64,000 nucleotides of DNA from Sulfobacillus harzensis (GTDB taxonomy: Bacteria; Bacillota; Sulfobacillia; Sulfobacillales; Sulfobacillaceae). The notes under the pieces were generated by a model. It had not been told where the DNA came from and did not search any database. It was given only the letters and a program-made list of their open reading frames with translations. The number at the start of each line of letters is the position of its first letter. Within the stretch, counting starts at the first letter, position 1. The position numbers were made by a program, and so were the translations under genes. This document shows positions 8,413-17,057 of the stretch, piece by piece. The stretch spans positions 1 to 64,000 of the forward strand of contig NZ_JABBVZ010000013.1 of the NCBI RefSeq assembly GCF_012933365.1, in the 5' to 3' direction.

Positions 8413-9696
8413 TTAGGTCTTTTTCTTCACCGTATTGGCTGCCTTGTTGGCTTCTGTCTTGGCGCCTTTACCGGCCCGCTTGGCGGTCTTTTTTACGTCT
8501 TTGGCAGGGCCGATGAGGGTCTTCTTAGCTTTGGTTCCGGTCTGTTTGGCGTATTTGGGCGTGACCGGGGAGCGTGCGGCATTCGTCCCCGTTGGGCCGC
8601 CTGCGCCTGAAGTGGCCCCGGTCCCGATGGCCGCGGCTACGGTGTCCCACCATTTAGCATCTTCGTATCCAATTCGCCAAAATGCGACACCAGCCAAATG
8701 GTCCTTTTTCGCCAAATCGATACGGTCCTTGGCGGCGCGATCATTGACAAACCAGATGACGTGGGTCACGCCATTGGCCGTGTACTTGTCGTAGGCCTCT
8801 TTGTAGGTGGAGTTCCAGGTGTAAACGCCGTATTTATGCTGGTGCATGGCCTTCAACGGTATGGTGGTAGCCTTGGTTGACCCATCCGTCCACAAGTATC
8901 CGTAGTCGGCGATGCCCAGATAGAGCTTCGTCGGGCTAACGCCAGCCGCCTCGGCGGTCGAAATGGACTTCTGAACCCAGGCGTACGGACTCACGGGTCC
9001 GGGCGGTGTGCCGTTACCGTGCAAGTCGTAGGCCATCAACACCATGGAATCCACAATCTTGTCCAGTGCCCTAAAGTCATAGGCAGCACTCTCACCGTTG
9101 CCGGACGTCAACGGAACCACCGACATGGACAAGGCGACGGAGGTCGGCAACGCCTTTTTCAGTTGGCTCATGAATGTGGTCAGGTTGGTCCGGTCTGACT
9201 TGGGAAGCAGTTGGAAATCGATTTGTACCGCTGGATAGTTATGGGCCTTCACCGTCGAGGCAATGGCATCAACCGCTTTCGTTCGCGCGGCGGCCGTTTG
9301 AAGGAAGGAGTCAGTGCCTCCGGCATTGGTAAAGAGGGGCATTAGTGGCAGGTGGTCCTGCTTCGCTAAAATGGCCGCGTTGCCCTGGGGCTTCGCAATG
9401 AGAGTGCCAGTGGGGGACACCTCGTACCAGAATGGCGACAAAAAGTCGACTAAACCCGGATGAGCTTTAACCAAGGCAAAAGGATCCGGCGCGGCGGCCG
9501 ATTGCGTCTGGTCGTAAAAGGCGATTACCTTGAGCGGTTTACCAGCCTTGGCTGGTTTCGTGGTGGTAGTCGGCTTTTTGGATGCCTTGGATGAGTTGGT
9601 ATGCGGTTTCGGTGCTGGAGCAGGCGTACCACAGCCTGCCAGCCATAGAGATCCTAGTCCAGAGGCCATAAACAAGGCGGCATACAGCTTTTTCAT
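8413..9696 (-). CDS. GH18-like lipoprotein with degenerate active site
   Basis: A 427-aa secreted lipoprotein. A signal peptide ends in lipobox LAGC (Cys22). A Thr/Lys/Pro-rich linker (about 24-52), a TIM-barrel resembling the SleL/YaaH class of GH18 spore-cortex and chitinase-like enzymes (about 55-365), and a Lys/Ala-rich tail follow. YEDAKWWD near the end and LMAYDLHG are typical of that class. The GH18 catalytic motif DGxxxDxE reads PAVQIDFQ (155-162): the first Asp is lost and the catalytic Glu is Gln162. It is probably a carbohydrate-binding pseudoenzyme rather than a hydrolase. ATG 9696 has AAAGGAGGG 6 nt upstream; the longer frame to 9804 is rejected on this ground. Confidence 0.8.
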   Translation of the reverse strand: MKKLYAALFMASGLGSLWLAGCGTPAPAPKPHTNSSKASKKPTTTTKPAKAGKPLKVIAFYDQTQSAAAPDPFALVKAHPGLVDFLSPFWYEVSPTGTLIAKPQGNAAILAKQDHLPLMPLFTNAGGTDSFLQTAAARTKAVDAIASTVKAHNYPAVQIDFQLLPKSDRTNLTTFMSQLKKALPTSVALSMSVVPLTSGNGESAAYDFRALDKIVDSMVLMAYDLHGNGTPPGPVSPYAWVQKSISTAEAAGVSPTKLYLGIADYGYLWTDGSTKATTIPLKAMHQHKYGVYTWNSTYKEAYDKYTANGVTHVIWFVNDRAAKDRIDLAKKDHLAGVAFWRIGYEDAKWWDTVAAAIGTGATSGAGGPTGTNAARSPVTPKYAKQTGTKAKKTLIGPAKDVKKTAKRAGKGAKTEANKAANTVKKKT

Positions 9697-9838
9697 CGAT
9701 ATCCCTCCTTTGCATGCCGACGAGGTCGGGTGAGTTCGGTGTGAAAAGAAAAAGGACGACGGCCGAACCACGTGCGCCCATATTATGAGAAGATGGGGAT
9801 GCATTCATACTGGAAGGAAACGGTAAGGAGCGACGACG

Positions 9839-10306
9839 GTGAAATGGTGGGCAAGTGCGCTAGCGGGTGCAGGGCTCGTGCTGGCGGTGGAGGCAGCAAC
9901 CATTTATGGGATTGGCGTGCAGACGACCGTACCTAAAAGCCAGGCGGTAGCGGCCAGCCACGCCCTGGCCAATGCATTGGATGCACGGTGGCCGTCTTTG
10001 GAGGGACCTATGATGACGACTATTCGGCCTATTATGCGGCGCCAAATTGGCCAGATTGTAGGGCGGACCAGCATAGACATTGGTGGCGTGCCGGTTCGTT
10101 TGCCTCCCAGTGTTCGCCAGGTGGTGGCGGACAAAATGCAACAGGTTTTGGAGGCCAACCTATCACGTTATCTCCGTTATCGGTTCCGCCCCAGTCAATT
10201 CCTCACTCCCCGCCTTGTAGAAAAAGTGCTGGAACGACCGGTTAAACTACGCCTTTGGGTCAACGTGGGGCGAATCCCCATTCCAGTTACAATCGAAATG
10301 AAATGA
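9839..10306 (+). CDS. membrane-anchored protein of unknown function
   Basis: A 155-aa hypothetical protein with one N-terminal membrane helix or uncleaved signal (about residues 4-26). An extracytoplasmic domain follows, rich in basic residues, with a hydrophobic beta-like end (LRLWVNVGRIPIPVTIEM). I do not recognise the family. The start is GTG 9839 with AAGGAG 7 nt upstream. It is divergent from the GH18-like lipoprotein and directly precedes the rpsB promoter, whose -35 box begins 7 nt after its stop codon. Confidence 0.65.
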   Translation: MKWWASALAGAGLVLAVEAATIYGIGVQTTVPKSQAVAASHALANALDARWPSLEGPMMTTIRPIMRRQIGQIVGRTSIDIGGVPVRLPPSVRQVVADKMQQVLEANLSRYLRYRFRPSQFLTPRLVEKVLERPVKLRLWVNVGRIPIPVTIEMK

Positions 10307-10312
10307 CGATTC

Positions 10313-10341
10313 TTGAAGCCTCGCACGCCCTATGCTATACT
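10313..10341 (+). promoter_or_regulatory. sigma-A promoter of rpsB
   Basis: TTGAAG (10313-10318), a 17-nt spacer and TATACT (10336-10341) form a good vegetative promoter. The expected transcript start is near 10348, leaving a leader of about 88 nt before the rpsB start. Confidence 0.75.
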
Positions 10342-10381
10342 ACCATCGGCTGTCTTCAACCAAAGATCGCCAAATCTAGCA

Positions 10382-10430
10382 CGCAGTTCAAACCTGGTGA
10401 TCTGTCGAACTGCGGAGGCTAACCAGGAGG
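10382..10430 (+). promoter_or_regulatory. rpsB leader pseudoknot over the ribosome-binding site
   Basis: An 8-bp perfect stem CGCAGTTC (10382-10389) and GAACTGCG (10407-10414) holds a 17-nt loop. Within the loop, CCTGGT (10393-10398) is complementary to ACCAGG (10422-10427), which overlaps the AGGAGG ribosome site (10425-10430) of rpsB. The two helices can coexist as an H-type pseudoknot that blocks the site. Autogenous control by ribosomal protein S2 is known in other bacteria; that S2 binds here is inference. Confidence 0.65.
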
Positions 10431-10435
10431 AAAAC

Positions 10436-11158
10436 ATGTCAGTTGTCTCAATGAAGCAGCTGTTGGAGGCCGGTGTTCACTTCGGACACCAGACCCGGCG
10501 CTGGAACCCTAAGATGAAGGCGTACATTTTCACCGAGCGCAACGGAATTTACATTATTGATTTGCAAAAAACGGTGCGTAAAGTGGATGAGGCCTACAAT
10601 TTTGTCCGCCAACTTGGCATGGATGGCGGCAAGGTTTTGTTTGTCGGCACCAAGAAGCAGGCACAGGAAGCGGTCGCTGAAGAGGCTCGGCGTTCTGGCG
10701 ATTTCTACGTTAATCAGCGCTGGTTGGGCGGAATGCTGACCAACTTCGACACCATCAAGCGGCGTGTCAAACGTTTGGCCGAGTTGAAGGAGCAGGAAGC
10801 ATCCGGCCAATGGGAGCGGTTGCCCAAGAAGGAAGTGAGTTCGCTCACGCGCCAGAAAGAAAAGTTGGAGAAGTATTTAGGCGGCATCGAGGGAATGCGG
10901 GAACTGCCGCAAGCCATGTTTGTGGTTGATCCCCGCAAGGAGCACATTGCTGTCACGGAAGCCCGCAAGCTGGGCATTCCCATTGTGGGCATTGTGGACA
11001 CCAACTGTGATCCTGACGAAATTGACTATGTGATTCCGGGAAACGACGATGCTATCCGCGCGGTGCGCTTGTTGACGGCGAAGATGGCCGATGCGCTCAT
11101 CGAGGGTCGCCAAGGCGAGACCACGGGTGCTGAAGAGGTTGAAGAGGCTGTGCAATAA
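10436..11158 (+). CDS. rpsB: 30S ribosomal protein S2
   Basis: A 240-aa S2 protein of the small ribosomal subunit. The family start [26 protein letters not shown] and the later [18 protein letters not shown] segment (broken here for brevity) are clear, and length is normal. The start is ATG 10436, with AGGAGG 5 nt upstream. The open frame reaches back to 10313, but that would run through the promoter and leader. It is the first gene of the rpsB-tsf-pyrH-frr group and is separated from tsf by a MITE-like palindrome. Regulation is probably through the leader pseudoknot. Confidence 0.97.
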   Translation: MSVVSMKQLLEAGVHFGHQTRRWNPKMKAYIFTERNGIYIIDLQKTVRKVDEAYNFVRQLGMDGGKVLFVGTKKQAQEAVAEEARRSGDFYVNQRWLGGMLTNFDTIKRRVKRLAELKEQEASGQWERLPKKEVSSLTRQKEKLEKYLGGIEGMRELPQAMFVVDPRKEHIAVTEARKLGIPIVGIVDTNCDPDEIDYVIPGNDDAIRAVRLLTAKMADALIEGRQGETTGAEEVEEAVQ

Positions 11159-11179
11159 GCGCGCCTGAACGTTGACCGA

Positions 11180-11337
11180 GAAGGGGCTGTCTCAAAAGGC
11201 TTTGGCCCTAAAATTTTCTCCCACTTGACCCCTAAAAACGCGGAGGAAAGTGACCTACTTCCTCCACTACGCGGGGTAAAATAGGCACATTTTAGGGACG
11301 GCATCACTGCCGACATACCTTTTGAGACGGCCCCTTC
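11180..11337. mobile_element. MITE-like 158-bp imperfect palindrome between rpsB and tsf
   Basis: The ends are 20-nt inverted repeats with one mismatch: GAAGGGGCTGTCTCAAAAGG (11180-11199) and CCTTTTGAGACGGCCCCTTC (11318-11337). Inner inverted segments also match: CCCTAAAAT with ATTTTAGGG, and GGAGGAA with TTCCTCC. It encodes no protein. Ends of the form GGGCTGTCTCAAAA resemble those of DDE insertion sequences found in Firmicutes, so this is best read as a non-autonomous element. No clear target-site duplication is seen. Confidence 0.7.
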
Positions 11338-11355
11338 CTTACGAGGAGGATTTTT

Positions 11356-11973
11356 GTGGCTATTTCCGCGCAGGACGTAAAGGCGCTCCGGGAGCGGACC
11401 GGAGCCGGAATGATGGAGTGCAAGAAGGCGCTTCAAGAAGCCGACGGAAATTTGGATCGGGCTGTCGACATCCTGCGAGAGCGGGGATTGGCAGCGGCTG
11501 CCAAGAAAGCGGGGCGCAGTACGACGGAAGGATTAATCGAAAGCTACATTCATTCCGGTGGACGGATTGGTGTCTTGCTGGAGATTAACTGCGAAACGGA
11601 CTTTGTGGCCAACACGGATGACTTTCGTGCGCTGGCTCACGATGTGGCTATGCATATTGCGGCCGCACGTCCCGTTTATGTCCGCCGCGAAGATGTGCCG
11701 GAAAGCGCGCTGGAGCACGAACGGCAGGTCCTTCGAGTCCAGGCTCAAAATGAAGGCAAGCCGCCAGCCATTGTCGAAAAGATGGTCGAAGGCCGTATCG
11801 ACAAGTATTTTAAAGAGGTTTGCCTCTTGGAGCAGCCCTACGTGAAAAATCCCGATCAGACCATCGACCAGCTCATTAAAGAGCATATTGCGCGACTGGG
11901 GGAGCAGATTCAAGTACGGCGCTTTGCCCGGTTTGAGCGGGGCGAGGAGTTAAGTCCGGCGGAGTCGGAATAA
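11356..11973 (+). CDS. tsf: elongation factor Ts
   Basis: A 205-aa guanine nucleotide exchange factor for EF-Tu. The N-terminal UBA-like segment [19 protein letters not shown] and the signature [11 protein letters not shown] are clear. It is the short form of about 200 aa, lacking the second dimerisation subdomain of the E. coli protein, as in Thermus and several deep Firmicutes. The start is GTG 11356 with GAGGAGG 6 nt upstream. It is separated from rpsB by 197 nt that hold the MITE-like palindrome, and is followed at once by a terminator. Confidence 0.96.
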   Translation: MAISAQDVKALRERTGAGMMECKKALQEADGNLDRAVDILRERGLAAAAKKAGRSTTEGLIESYIHSGGRIGVLLEINCETDFVANTDDFRALAHDVAMHIAAARPVYVRREDVPESALEHERQVLRVQAQNEGKPPAIVEKMVEGRIDKYFKEVCLLEQPYVKNPDQTIDQLIKEHIARLGEQIQVRRFARFERGEELSPAESE

Positions 11974-11999
11974 AGGGCACGATGTGCCCTTTTCTTTTA
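11973..11999 (+). terminator. intrinsic terminator between tsf and pyrH
   Basis: AAGGGCAC (11973-11980) and GTGCCCTT (11984-11991) form a perfect 8-bp stem with a 3-nt loop, followed by TTTCTTTT. pyrH begins only 25 nt later with no obvious promoter, so this probably attenuates rather than ends transcription. Confidence 0.8.
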
Positions 12000-12024
12000 G
12001 GTGATGATGCAGGGGAGGATGACG

Positions 12025-12771
12025 GTGTCCGAACAGCCTAAATATCGACGGGTCGTCTTGAAGTTGTCCGGAGAGGCATTAGCGGGCTCGGCCGGATTTG
12101 GCATCGATCCGACAGTAGTTGACAGCATTGCCCGGCAAATTAAGGAAGTGCTGGGATTTGGCGTTCAAATCGCCGTGGTAGTGGGCGGCGGCAACATCTG
12201 GCGCGGACAGGCCGGATCCAGCAAGGGAATGGATCGGGCCACGGCCGACTACATGGGGATGTTGGCCACCGTGATTAACGCCCTGGCGCTCATGGACGCA
12301 TTAGAAAAGCATGGAGTGGTGGTCAGAGTACAGACTGCCATCGAGATGAAGGAGGTGGCCGAACCCTACATTCGGCGCCGGGCCATCACCCATTTGGAAA
12401 AGGGCCGGGTCGTCATTTTTGCTGCGGGCAACGGCAACCCTTATTTCTCGACGGACACCACAGCGGCCCTCAGGGCAGCCGAAATCGAGGCCGACGTCAT
12501 GCTAAAGGCGACCAAAGAGGCGGGCGTTTACGATGCCGATCCGCGTACGAACCCCAATGCGCGCATGTTAGATGAAATTCGCTATCTCGATGTCCTAAAA
12601 GAGAACTTGAAGGTCATGGACGCAACGGCCACGTCCCTCTGTATGGACAACAACATTCCGATTGTGGTGTTCAATATGAACACCTATGGCAACATTCTAA
12701 AGGTGGTTTTGGGAGAACCCATTGGCACCTATGTGGGTGGAGGGCAACGCGATGTTGAAGGACATTCTTAA
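12025..12771 (+). CDS. pyrH: UMP kinase
   Basis: A 248-aa hexameric amino-acid-kinase-family enzyme phosphorylating UMP to [13 protein letters not shown] at the N-terminus, the glycine loop [10 protein letters not shown], the UMP-contact segment [13 protein letters not shown] and [18 protein letters not shown] are all present. The start is GTG 12025 with AGGGGAGG 6 nt before it; ATG 12019 touches that site, and GTG 12001 has none. It overlaps frr by 20 nt. Confidence 0.95.
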   Translation: MSEQPKYRRVVLKLSGEALAGSAGFGIDPTVVDSIARQIKEVLGFGVQIAVVVGGGNIWRGQAGSSKGMDRATADYMGMLATVINALALMDALEKHGVVVRVQTAIEMKEVAEPYIRRRAITHLEKGRVVIFAAGNGNPYFSTDTTAALRAAEIEADVMLKATKEAGVYDADPRTNPNARMLDEIRYLDVLKENLKVMDATATSLCMDNNIPIVVFNMNTYGNILKVVLGEPIGTYVGGGQRDVEGHS

Positions 12772-13309
12772 AGAGACCGAGGAACATATGCAAAAGTCGG
12801 TGGAGGTATTTCAACGCGACCTGGCGGGGATGCGGGCGGGTCGGGCCCATCCAGCGCTGTTGGAGAAGGTGCCGGTCGATTATTACGGGACGACAACCCC
12901 GCTTCAGCACTTAGCCGCCATTAGCGCACCGGAGCCCCGGGTGTTGGTGGTTCAGCCATTTGACAAGTCGGCCGTGTCTAGCATTGAAAAGGCCCTAATG
13001 AAGGCGGATCTGGGGGTTTCCGTCCGCGTGGACGGCGCTCTTCTCCGCGTCAACGTGCCTCAACTCACGGAGGAACGTAGGCGGGACTTAGTTAAGCAGT
13101 TGAGGCGGCAGTTGGAAGAAGCCAAGGTGGCGGTACGCAACGTGCGCCGTGACGGGCTGGATGCTCTGAAGCGGTCCCAGAAAGCCGGGGAAGTGTCCGA
13201 AGACGAAGAACGACGCGGACAGACCGACATTCAACGGCTTACCGATCAATACATTAAAGAGTTGGATCGTCTCGCGGAGGCGCGCGAAAAGGATATTATG
13301 ACGCCATAG
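12752..13309 (+). CDS. frr: ribosome recycling factor
   Basis: A 185-aa factor, normal for the family, that splits post-termination ribosomes together with EF-G. The conserved [20 protein letters not shown] region, broken by a hinge, and the long helical C-terminal half ending in [11 protein letters not shown] identify it. The start is ATG 12752 with GGTGGAGG 8 nt upstream, inside the pyrH 3' end. The frame open from 12722 would lengthen it beyond the family norm. Confidence 0.96.
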   Translation: MLKDILKETEEHMQKSVEVFQRDLAGMRAGRAHPALLEKVPVDYYGTTTPLQHLAAISAPEPRVLVVQPFDKSAVSSIEKALMKADLGVSVRVDGALLRVNVPQLTEERRRDLVKQLRRQLEEAKVAVRNVRRDGLDALKRSQKAGEVSEDEERRGQTDIQRLTDQYIKELDRLAEAREKDIMTP

Positions 13310-13333
13310 CCTTTTCGCAAAGGGGGATGCCTG

Positions 13334-14053
13334 ATGCCTGGCCCACAAACGACGCAGTTAACCGGCCGTGTGCCGCGTCATATTGCAATCATTATGGATG
13401 GCAACGGCCGTTGGGCAACAATGCGGGGTATGGACCGCACCATTGGGCACCGACAGGGGGTCAAGGCGCTCAAGCCGATTGTCAAGGAGGCTGTCCGGCT
13501 CGGCGTCGAAGTCTTGACGGTCTACGCTTTTTCCACCGAAAATTGGCGCCGGCCGAGCCGTGAAATCGATGTGCTGATGGCCCTTTTGGTGGAATTTCTG
13601 GCCTCCGAAACCCCGGAGCTGAAGGACGAAGGGGTACGCGTGCGCACCATTGGCGACCTGTCACGACTGCCTGAGGCTGCTCGTCAGTCCTTGGCCTGGG
13701 CCGAGGCAGAGACAGCCCAGGAAACGCGCATGGTGTTGAATTTGGCTCTGAATTATGGTGCCCGTGATGAGATCTTGCGCGCTGTGAACCGCTGGCGCAA
13801 AGAGACGCCGGAAGGCACGGAGCTTACCGAAGAAGGATTCAGTCAATACCTGGATACCCAAGGGCTCCCTGATCCCGATCTTCTAATTCGTTCCAGTGGT
13901 GAGTTCCGAGTCTCCAACTTCTTATTATGGCAGCTGGCCTATGCTGAAATTTATATTTCCGATAAGCTCTGGCCGGATTTCGGGCCCGAGCAGCTGCGCG
14001 AAGCCATTCGTGCGTACCAAACGCGTCATCGGCGCTTTGGCGGACTAGGATAG
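13334..14053 (+). CDS. uppS: isoprenyl (undecaprenyl) diphosphate synthase
   Basis: A 239-aa cis-prenyltransferase that condenses isopentenyl diphosphate onto farnesyl diphosphate to make the C55 carrier for cell-wall synthesis. The P-loop IAIIMDGNGRWA carries the catalytic Asp. The region VYAFSTENWRRP and the C-terminal substrate motif RSSGEFRVSNFLLWQ are complete. AAAGGGGG lies 7 nt before ATG 13334. It is next to cdsA, as in most Firmicutes. Confidence 0.96.
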   Translation: MPGPQTTQLTGRVPRHIAIIMDGNGRWATMRGMDRTIGHRQGVKALKPIVKEAVRLGVEVLTVYAFSTENWRRPSREIDVLMALLVEFLASETPELKDEGVRVRTIGDLSRLPEAARQSLAWAEAETAQETRMVLNLALNYGARDEILRAVNRWRKETPEGTELTEEGFSQYLDTQGLPDPDLLIRSSGEFRVSNFLLWQLAYAEIYISDKLWPDFGPEQLREAIRAYQTRHRRFGGLG

Positions 14054-14065
14054 GGGCGAGAAAGC

Positions 14066-14851
14066 GTGTTGCTACGCCGGGTCATCACCGCAGTCATCGG
14101 CATTCCGGTTTTATTGGCCCTCATCTATCTCGGTGGTTGGCCCCTCATTGGCGCGGTCGCTCTGTTTGAAGCTGTGGCGGTCTATGAGGTGGCCCGAATG
14201 TTTGAGGCCAAAAATATGACATTTTTTGCCCGCATGGCGGTCTTTTGGGTGTGGGCGCTATTGGCTTGTCAGGCCTTCCATTGGCCGTTGGTTTGGGGGA
14301 TTTTGGCCGGTCTGTTGGTGATTGTCGTGGGCGCGGTTGTCTTGGGTCGCGAGGCGAAAAGCTTCGAGGGTGCCATGACCACGGCGTGGGTCAGTCTCTA
14401 CGTCGGGCTGTTGTTTCAGTTTCTGGTGGCGCTTCGCGCCTTGAACCAAGGCCGACGACTGGTGTTCGTGTTTTTTGTGGTGATTTGGGCCACCGATTCA
14501 ATGGCCTTCTTCATAGGCCGACGGTTTGGAAAGCATAAGTTAATGGTGCACGTCAGCCCTAAAAAGACGTGGGAAGGCACGCTGGGCGGCGTGCTGTCCG
14601 GAGTCATTTTGGGGATTATCGCCTCGCCCTTGATTCATGTTCGTTGGTTTGATGGTGCCATCTTCGCGCTCTTAGTGGCCGCCATCGGGGTGGTGGGAGA
14701 CCTTTTGGAATCCCAATTTAAGCGGTTTACCGGCGTAAAGGATTCGGGAGGCATCTTACCCGGACACGGTGGGATTTTGGATCGCTTTGACTCCGCGTTG
14801 CTGGCTCTACCATTTGCCTATTATTTATTGAAAGGCTTGGGCATAAGGTAG
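14066..14851 (+). CDS. cdsA: phosphatidate cytidylyltransferase
   Basis: A 261-aa polytopic membrane enzyme making CDP-diacylglycerol from CTP and phosphatidic acid. About seven membrane helices are visible. The C-terminal CdsA signature is KRFTGVKDSGGILPGHGG followed by ILDRFDS. The start is GTG 14066, 12 nt after uppS, preceded by GGGGCGAG. It supplies the precursor for phosphatidylglycerol and cardiolipin. Confidence 0.94.
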   Translation: MLLRRVITAVIGIPVLLALIYLGGWPLIGAVALFEAVAVYEVARMFEAKNMTFFARMAVFWVWALLACQAFHWPLVWGILAGLLVIVVGAVVLGREAKSFEGAMTTAWVSLYVGLLFQFLVALRALNQGRRLVFVFFVVIWATDSMAFFIGRRFGKHKLMVHVSPKKTWEGTLGGVLSGVILGIIASPLIHVRWFDGAIFALLVAAIGVVGDLLESQFKRFTGVKDSGGILPGHGGILDRFDSALLALPFAYYLLKGLGIR

Positions 14852-14858
14852 CTCCGAG

Positions 14859-15890
14859 GTGAGAACCCTGAACGCGTCCCGGTACTGGCGCGAGTTTGTC
14901 CTTTGGGCTTTGCTGCTTCTGGCAGCGTATGCCTTCTGGCGCTGGATGGCGACTTATGTGTTGCCATTTGTGTTGGCGGGCACCTTGGCCTGGTTTGTGC
15001 TGCCGCTGGTGGAGCGGCTGGAAGATTTCGGTCTGGGACGCGTTTGGGCAGTGCTGCTCTCGTTGGGCGGGGTGATGGCAACTTTAGTGGTGCTGTCCGG
15101 CGCCATTCTCTTGCTGCTGACGGCCGAACTGGTCCAAGCGAGCCATCGTCTGCCAACCTATCTTAAATCGCGTCCGTTCGGTATTGCCAAGGCCTTTCAC
15201 GAGTGGAATCGTCTGCGCGACCAATTGGGCTTGGGGCGGGGAAGCTTTAGTCAGGAAATCAACTCCCTCTACCGCATGTTGACGGTGGTGGTGAAGAGCG
15301 TGGGCCATCTTTTGGTGGTGCTTCCCGAAATGGCGCTGATGATGGTTGTGGCTGTCGTCGCCGCCTTTTTCATTCTCCGTGATTACCCCCGCATCCTTAC
15401 TTGGATGCGCCGAATCAGCCCGCCTGCACTGCGCCGTAGCATGGGGCGGTTTACCACGATGATGGCCGGGGGACTCTGGGGTTACGTGCGGGCGGAACTC
15501 GCCTTAGTGTCGCTCACAGCATTGACGACGGCGGGCGGGCTTCTGCTCATTCGCGCGCCCTATGCGGTACTGGTGGGGCTGATGGCGGGACTACTCGATT
15601 TGGTGTCATTCATGGGCCCAACCATTGTGCTGGTGCCCTGGGCGGCAGGAGCTGCGGTTGCCGGACACTGGCCTCTCAGCATTCACTTGCTGCTGGTGCT
15701 GGCCGCGGTGGCCGTGGTCCGCCAATTATCGGAGCCTAGACTGGTCGGACAGGGAACAGGGCTTCACCCACTCGTGGTATTATTCTCCCTATACATGGGA
15801 ATTCGTTTGTTCGGCGGCGTCGGCGTGATCGTGGGGCCGGTGACCGCCGTCATTCTAAACGCGGTGCGTCAAGTGCGGGATCGCGCTTGA
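14859..15890 (+). CDS. AI-2E/PerM family membrane transporter
   Basis: A 343-aa membrane protein of the AI-2E family (PF01594; relatives YtvI and PerM). Two N-terminal helix pairs, a central soluble segment with LKSRPFGIAKAFHEWNRLRD, and four to five C-terminal helices ending in GVGVIVGPVTAVILNAVRQV match the family. The substrate is unknown; family members include Na+/H+ antiporters and peptide or signal exporters. The GTG 14859 start follows cdsA by 7 nt. It is an insertion into the usual cdsA-dxr order, so a role in isoprenoid or lipid metabolism should not be assumed. Confidence 0.8.
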   Translation: MRTLNASRYWREFVLWALLLLAAYAFWRWMATYVLPFVLAGTLAWFVLPLVERLEDFGLGRVWAVLLSLGGVMATLVVLSGAILLLLTAELVQASHRLPTYLKSRPFGIAKAFHEWNRLRDQLGLGRGSFSQEINSLYRMLTVVVKSVGHLLVVLPEMALMMVVAVVAAFFILRDYPRILTWMRRISPPALRRSMGRFTTMMAGGLWGYVRAELALVSLTALTTAGGLLLIRAPYAVLVGLMAGLLDLVSFMGPTIVLVPWAAGAAVAGHWPLSIHLLLVLAAVAVVRQLSEPRLVGQGTGLHPLVVLFSLYMGIRLFGGVGVIVGPVTAVILNAVRQVRDRA

Positions 15891-15901
15891 GGGGGAAAAG
15901 T

Positions 15902-17047
15902 ATGCGGCTAGTAATTTTAGGAGCTACCGGATCCATCGGAGAGAGTACCTATAAGGTCTGGCACGAGCATCGTGATCGTATTCAAGTGGAAGGGTTGGCG
16001 GCTCATCGGAACGGCGAGCAGCTATGGGCCATGGGGCTCAAGATGGGCGCAGCCTGGATTGCGCTCACCGATGAGCAGGCCGCTCGGGAGCTCACGCGGA
16101 GTCATGGAGGGGAACCGGGACCGCAAATTGTGGTTGGTGGCGATTCCCTGGTGGAGCAAATCTCGAGCGCCAACGCGACCCACGTGTTGGGGGCCATGAG
16201 CGGGTTCGCCGGGCTTCGTCCCACGTTGGCCGCGCTAAAACGAGGGATGCGGGTACTGTTGGCCAATAAGGAGACGCTGGTGGCGGCTGGAGACTTGGTG
16301 CAACGTACCGCTGCCATGGGCCACGGCAGCCTGGTTCCCGTGGACAGCGAGCACTCAGCCATTTTTCAGTGTCTGAGAGGCAACCAGCCGGTTAGCCGCA
16401 TTATTTTGACCTGTTCAGGCGGTCCCTTCCGGGGTCGCAGCCGCGCGGACCTTCAAGCCGTGACTGTGGAGGAAGCGTTGCACCATCCCAACTGGTCCAT
16501 GGGCAAAAAGATAACCGTCGATTCCGCCACCTTGATGAACAAAGGGCTCGAGGTGATTGAGGCACACTATTTGTTTGGGGTTGATTATGATGCCATCGAG
16601 GTTGTCGTGCATCCGGAAAGCGTGGTGCACTCGATGGTGGAATACGTTGATGGAGCGATTATGGCGCAGTGCGGAATTCCTGACATGCGCATTCCCATTG
16701 AGGTTGCCCTCGCCTGGCCGGAGCGCTGGTCGCTGACCGTGGAGCCATTTCAATGGGCGGGTAGACATCTGCATTTCGAAGCCCCAGATTTGAAGACCTT
16801 TACCGCCTTGTCGCTCGCATATCAAGCAGGGCGGTCAGGGGGGCTCTACCCGGCGGTGTTAAGTGCGGCCAATGAAGTCGCGGTCGAGGCATTCTTGGAG
16901 GGCCGCATTCCTTTTTTACGAATTGCAGAGATTGTGGAGGAGACGTTAAGCGGATTTCAGCCTAGCGGGCCGGCGGACAATCTGGATGAGGTGATTGCGG
17001 CCGACCATTGGGCCCGCCAGCGGGCTTTGGCTCTGAGTCTCAATTAG
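15902..17047 (+). CDS. dxr: 1-deoxy-D-xylulose 5-phosphate reductoisomerase
   Basis: A 381-aa NADPH-dependent enzyme converting DXP to MEP, the first committed step of the non-mevalonate isoprenoid pathway. The NADPH motif LGATGSIGEST, the metal-binding segment VPVDSEHSAIFQ and the flexible-loop region HHPNWSMGKKITVDSATLMN are present. ATG 15902 has GAGGGGG 6 nt upstream. Together with ispG and uppS in this block it links isoprenoid supply to C55 lipid synthesis. Confidence 0.96.
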   Translation: MRLVILGATGSIGESTYKVWHEHRDRIQVEGLAAHRNGEQLWAMGLKMGAAWIALTDEQAARELTRSHGGEPGPQIVVGGDSLVEQISSANATHVLGAMSGFAGLRPTLAALKRGMRVLLANKETLVAAGDLVQRTAAMGHGSLVPVDSEHSAIFQCLRGNQPVSRIILTCSGGPFRGRSRADLQAVTVEEALHHPNWSMGKKITVDSATLMNKGLEVIEAHYLFGVDYDAIEVVVHPESVVHSMVEYVDGAIMAQCGIPDMRIPIEVALAWPERWSLTVEPFQWAGRHLHFEAPDLKTFTALSLAYQAGRSGGLYPAVLSAANEVAVEAFLEGRIPFLRIAEIVEETLSGFQPSGPADNLDEVIAADHWARQRALALSLN

Positions 17048-17057
17048 GGGGGAGAGC

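Noticed and set aside
10313-10435. N-terminal extension of rpsB by 41 codons
   Set aside because: It would start inside the -35 box and translate the leader; S2 proteins start at the ATG with AGGAGG.
11180-11337. MITE-like palindrome as a plain terminator of rpsB
   Set aside because: No U-tract follows either arm, and the IS-like ends favour a mobile origin.
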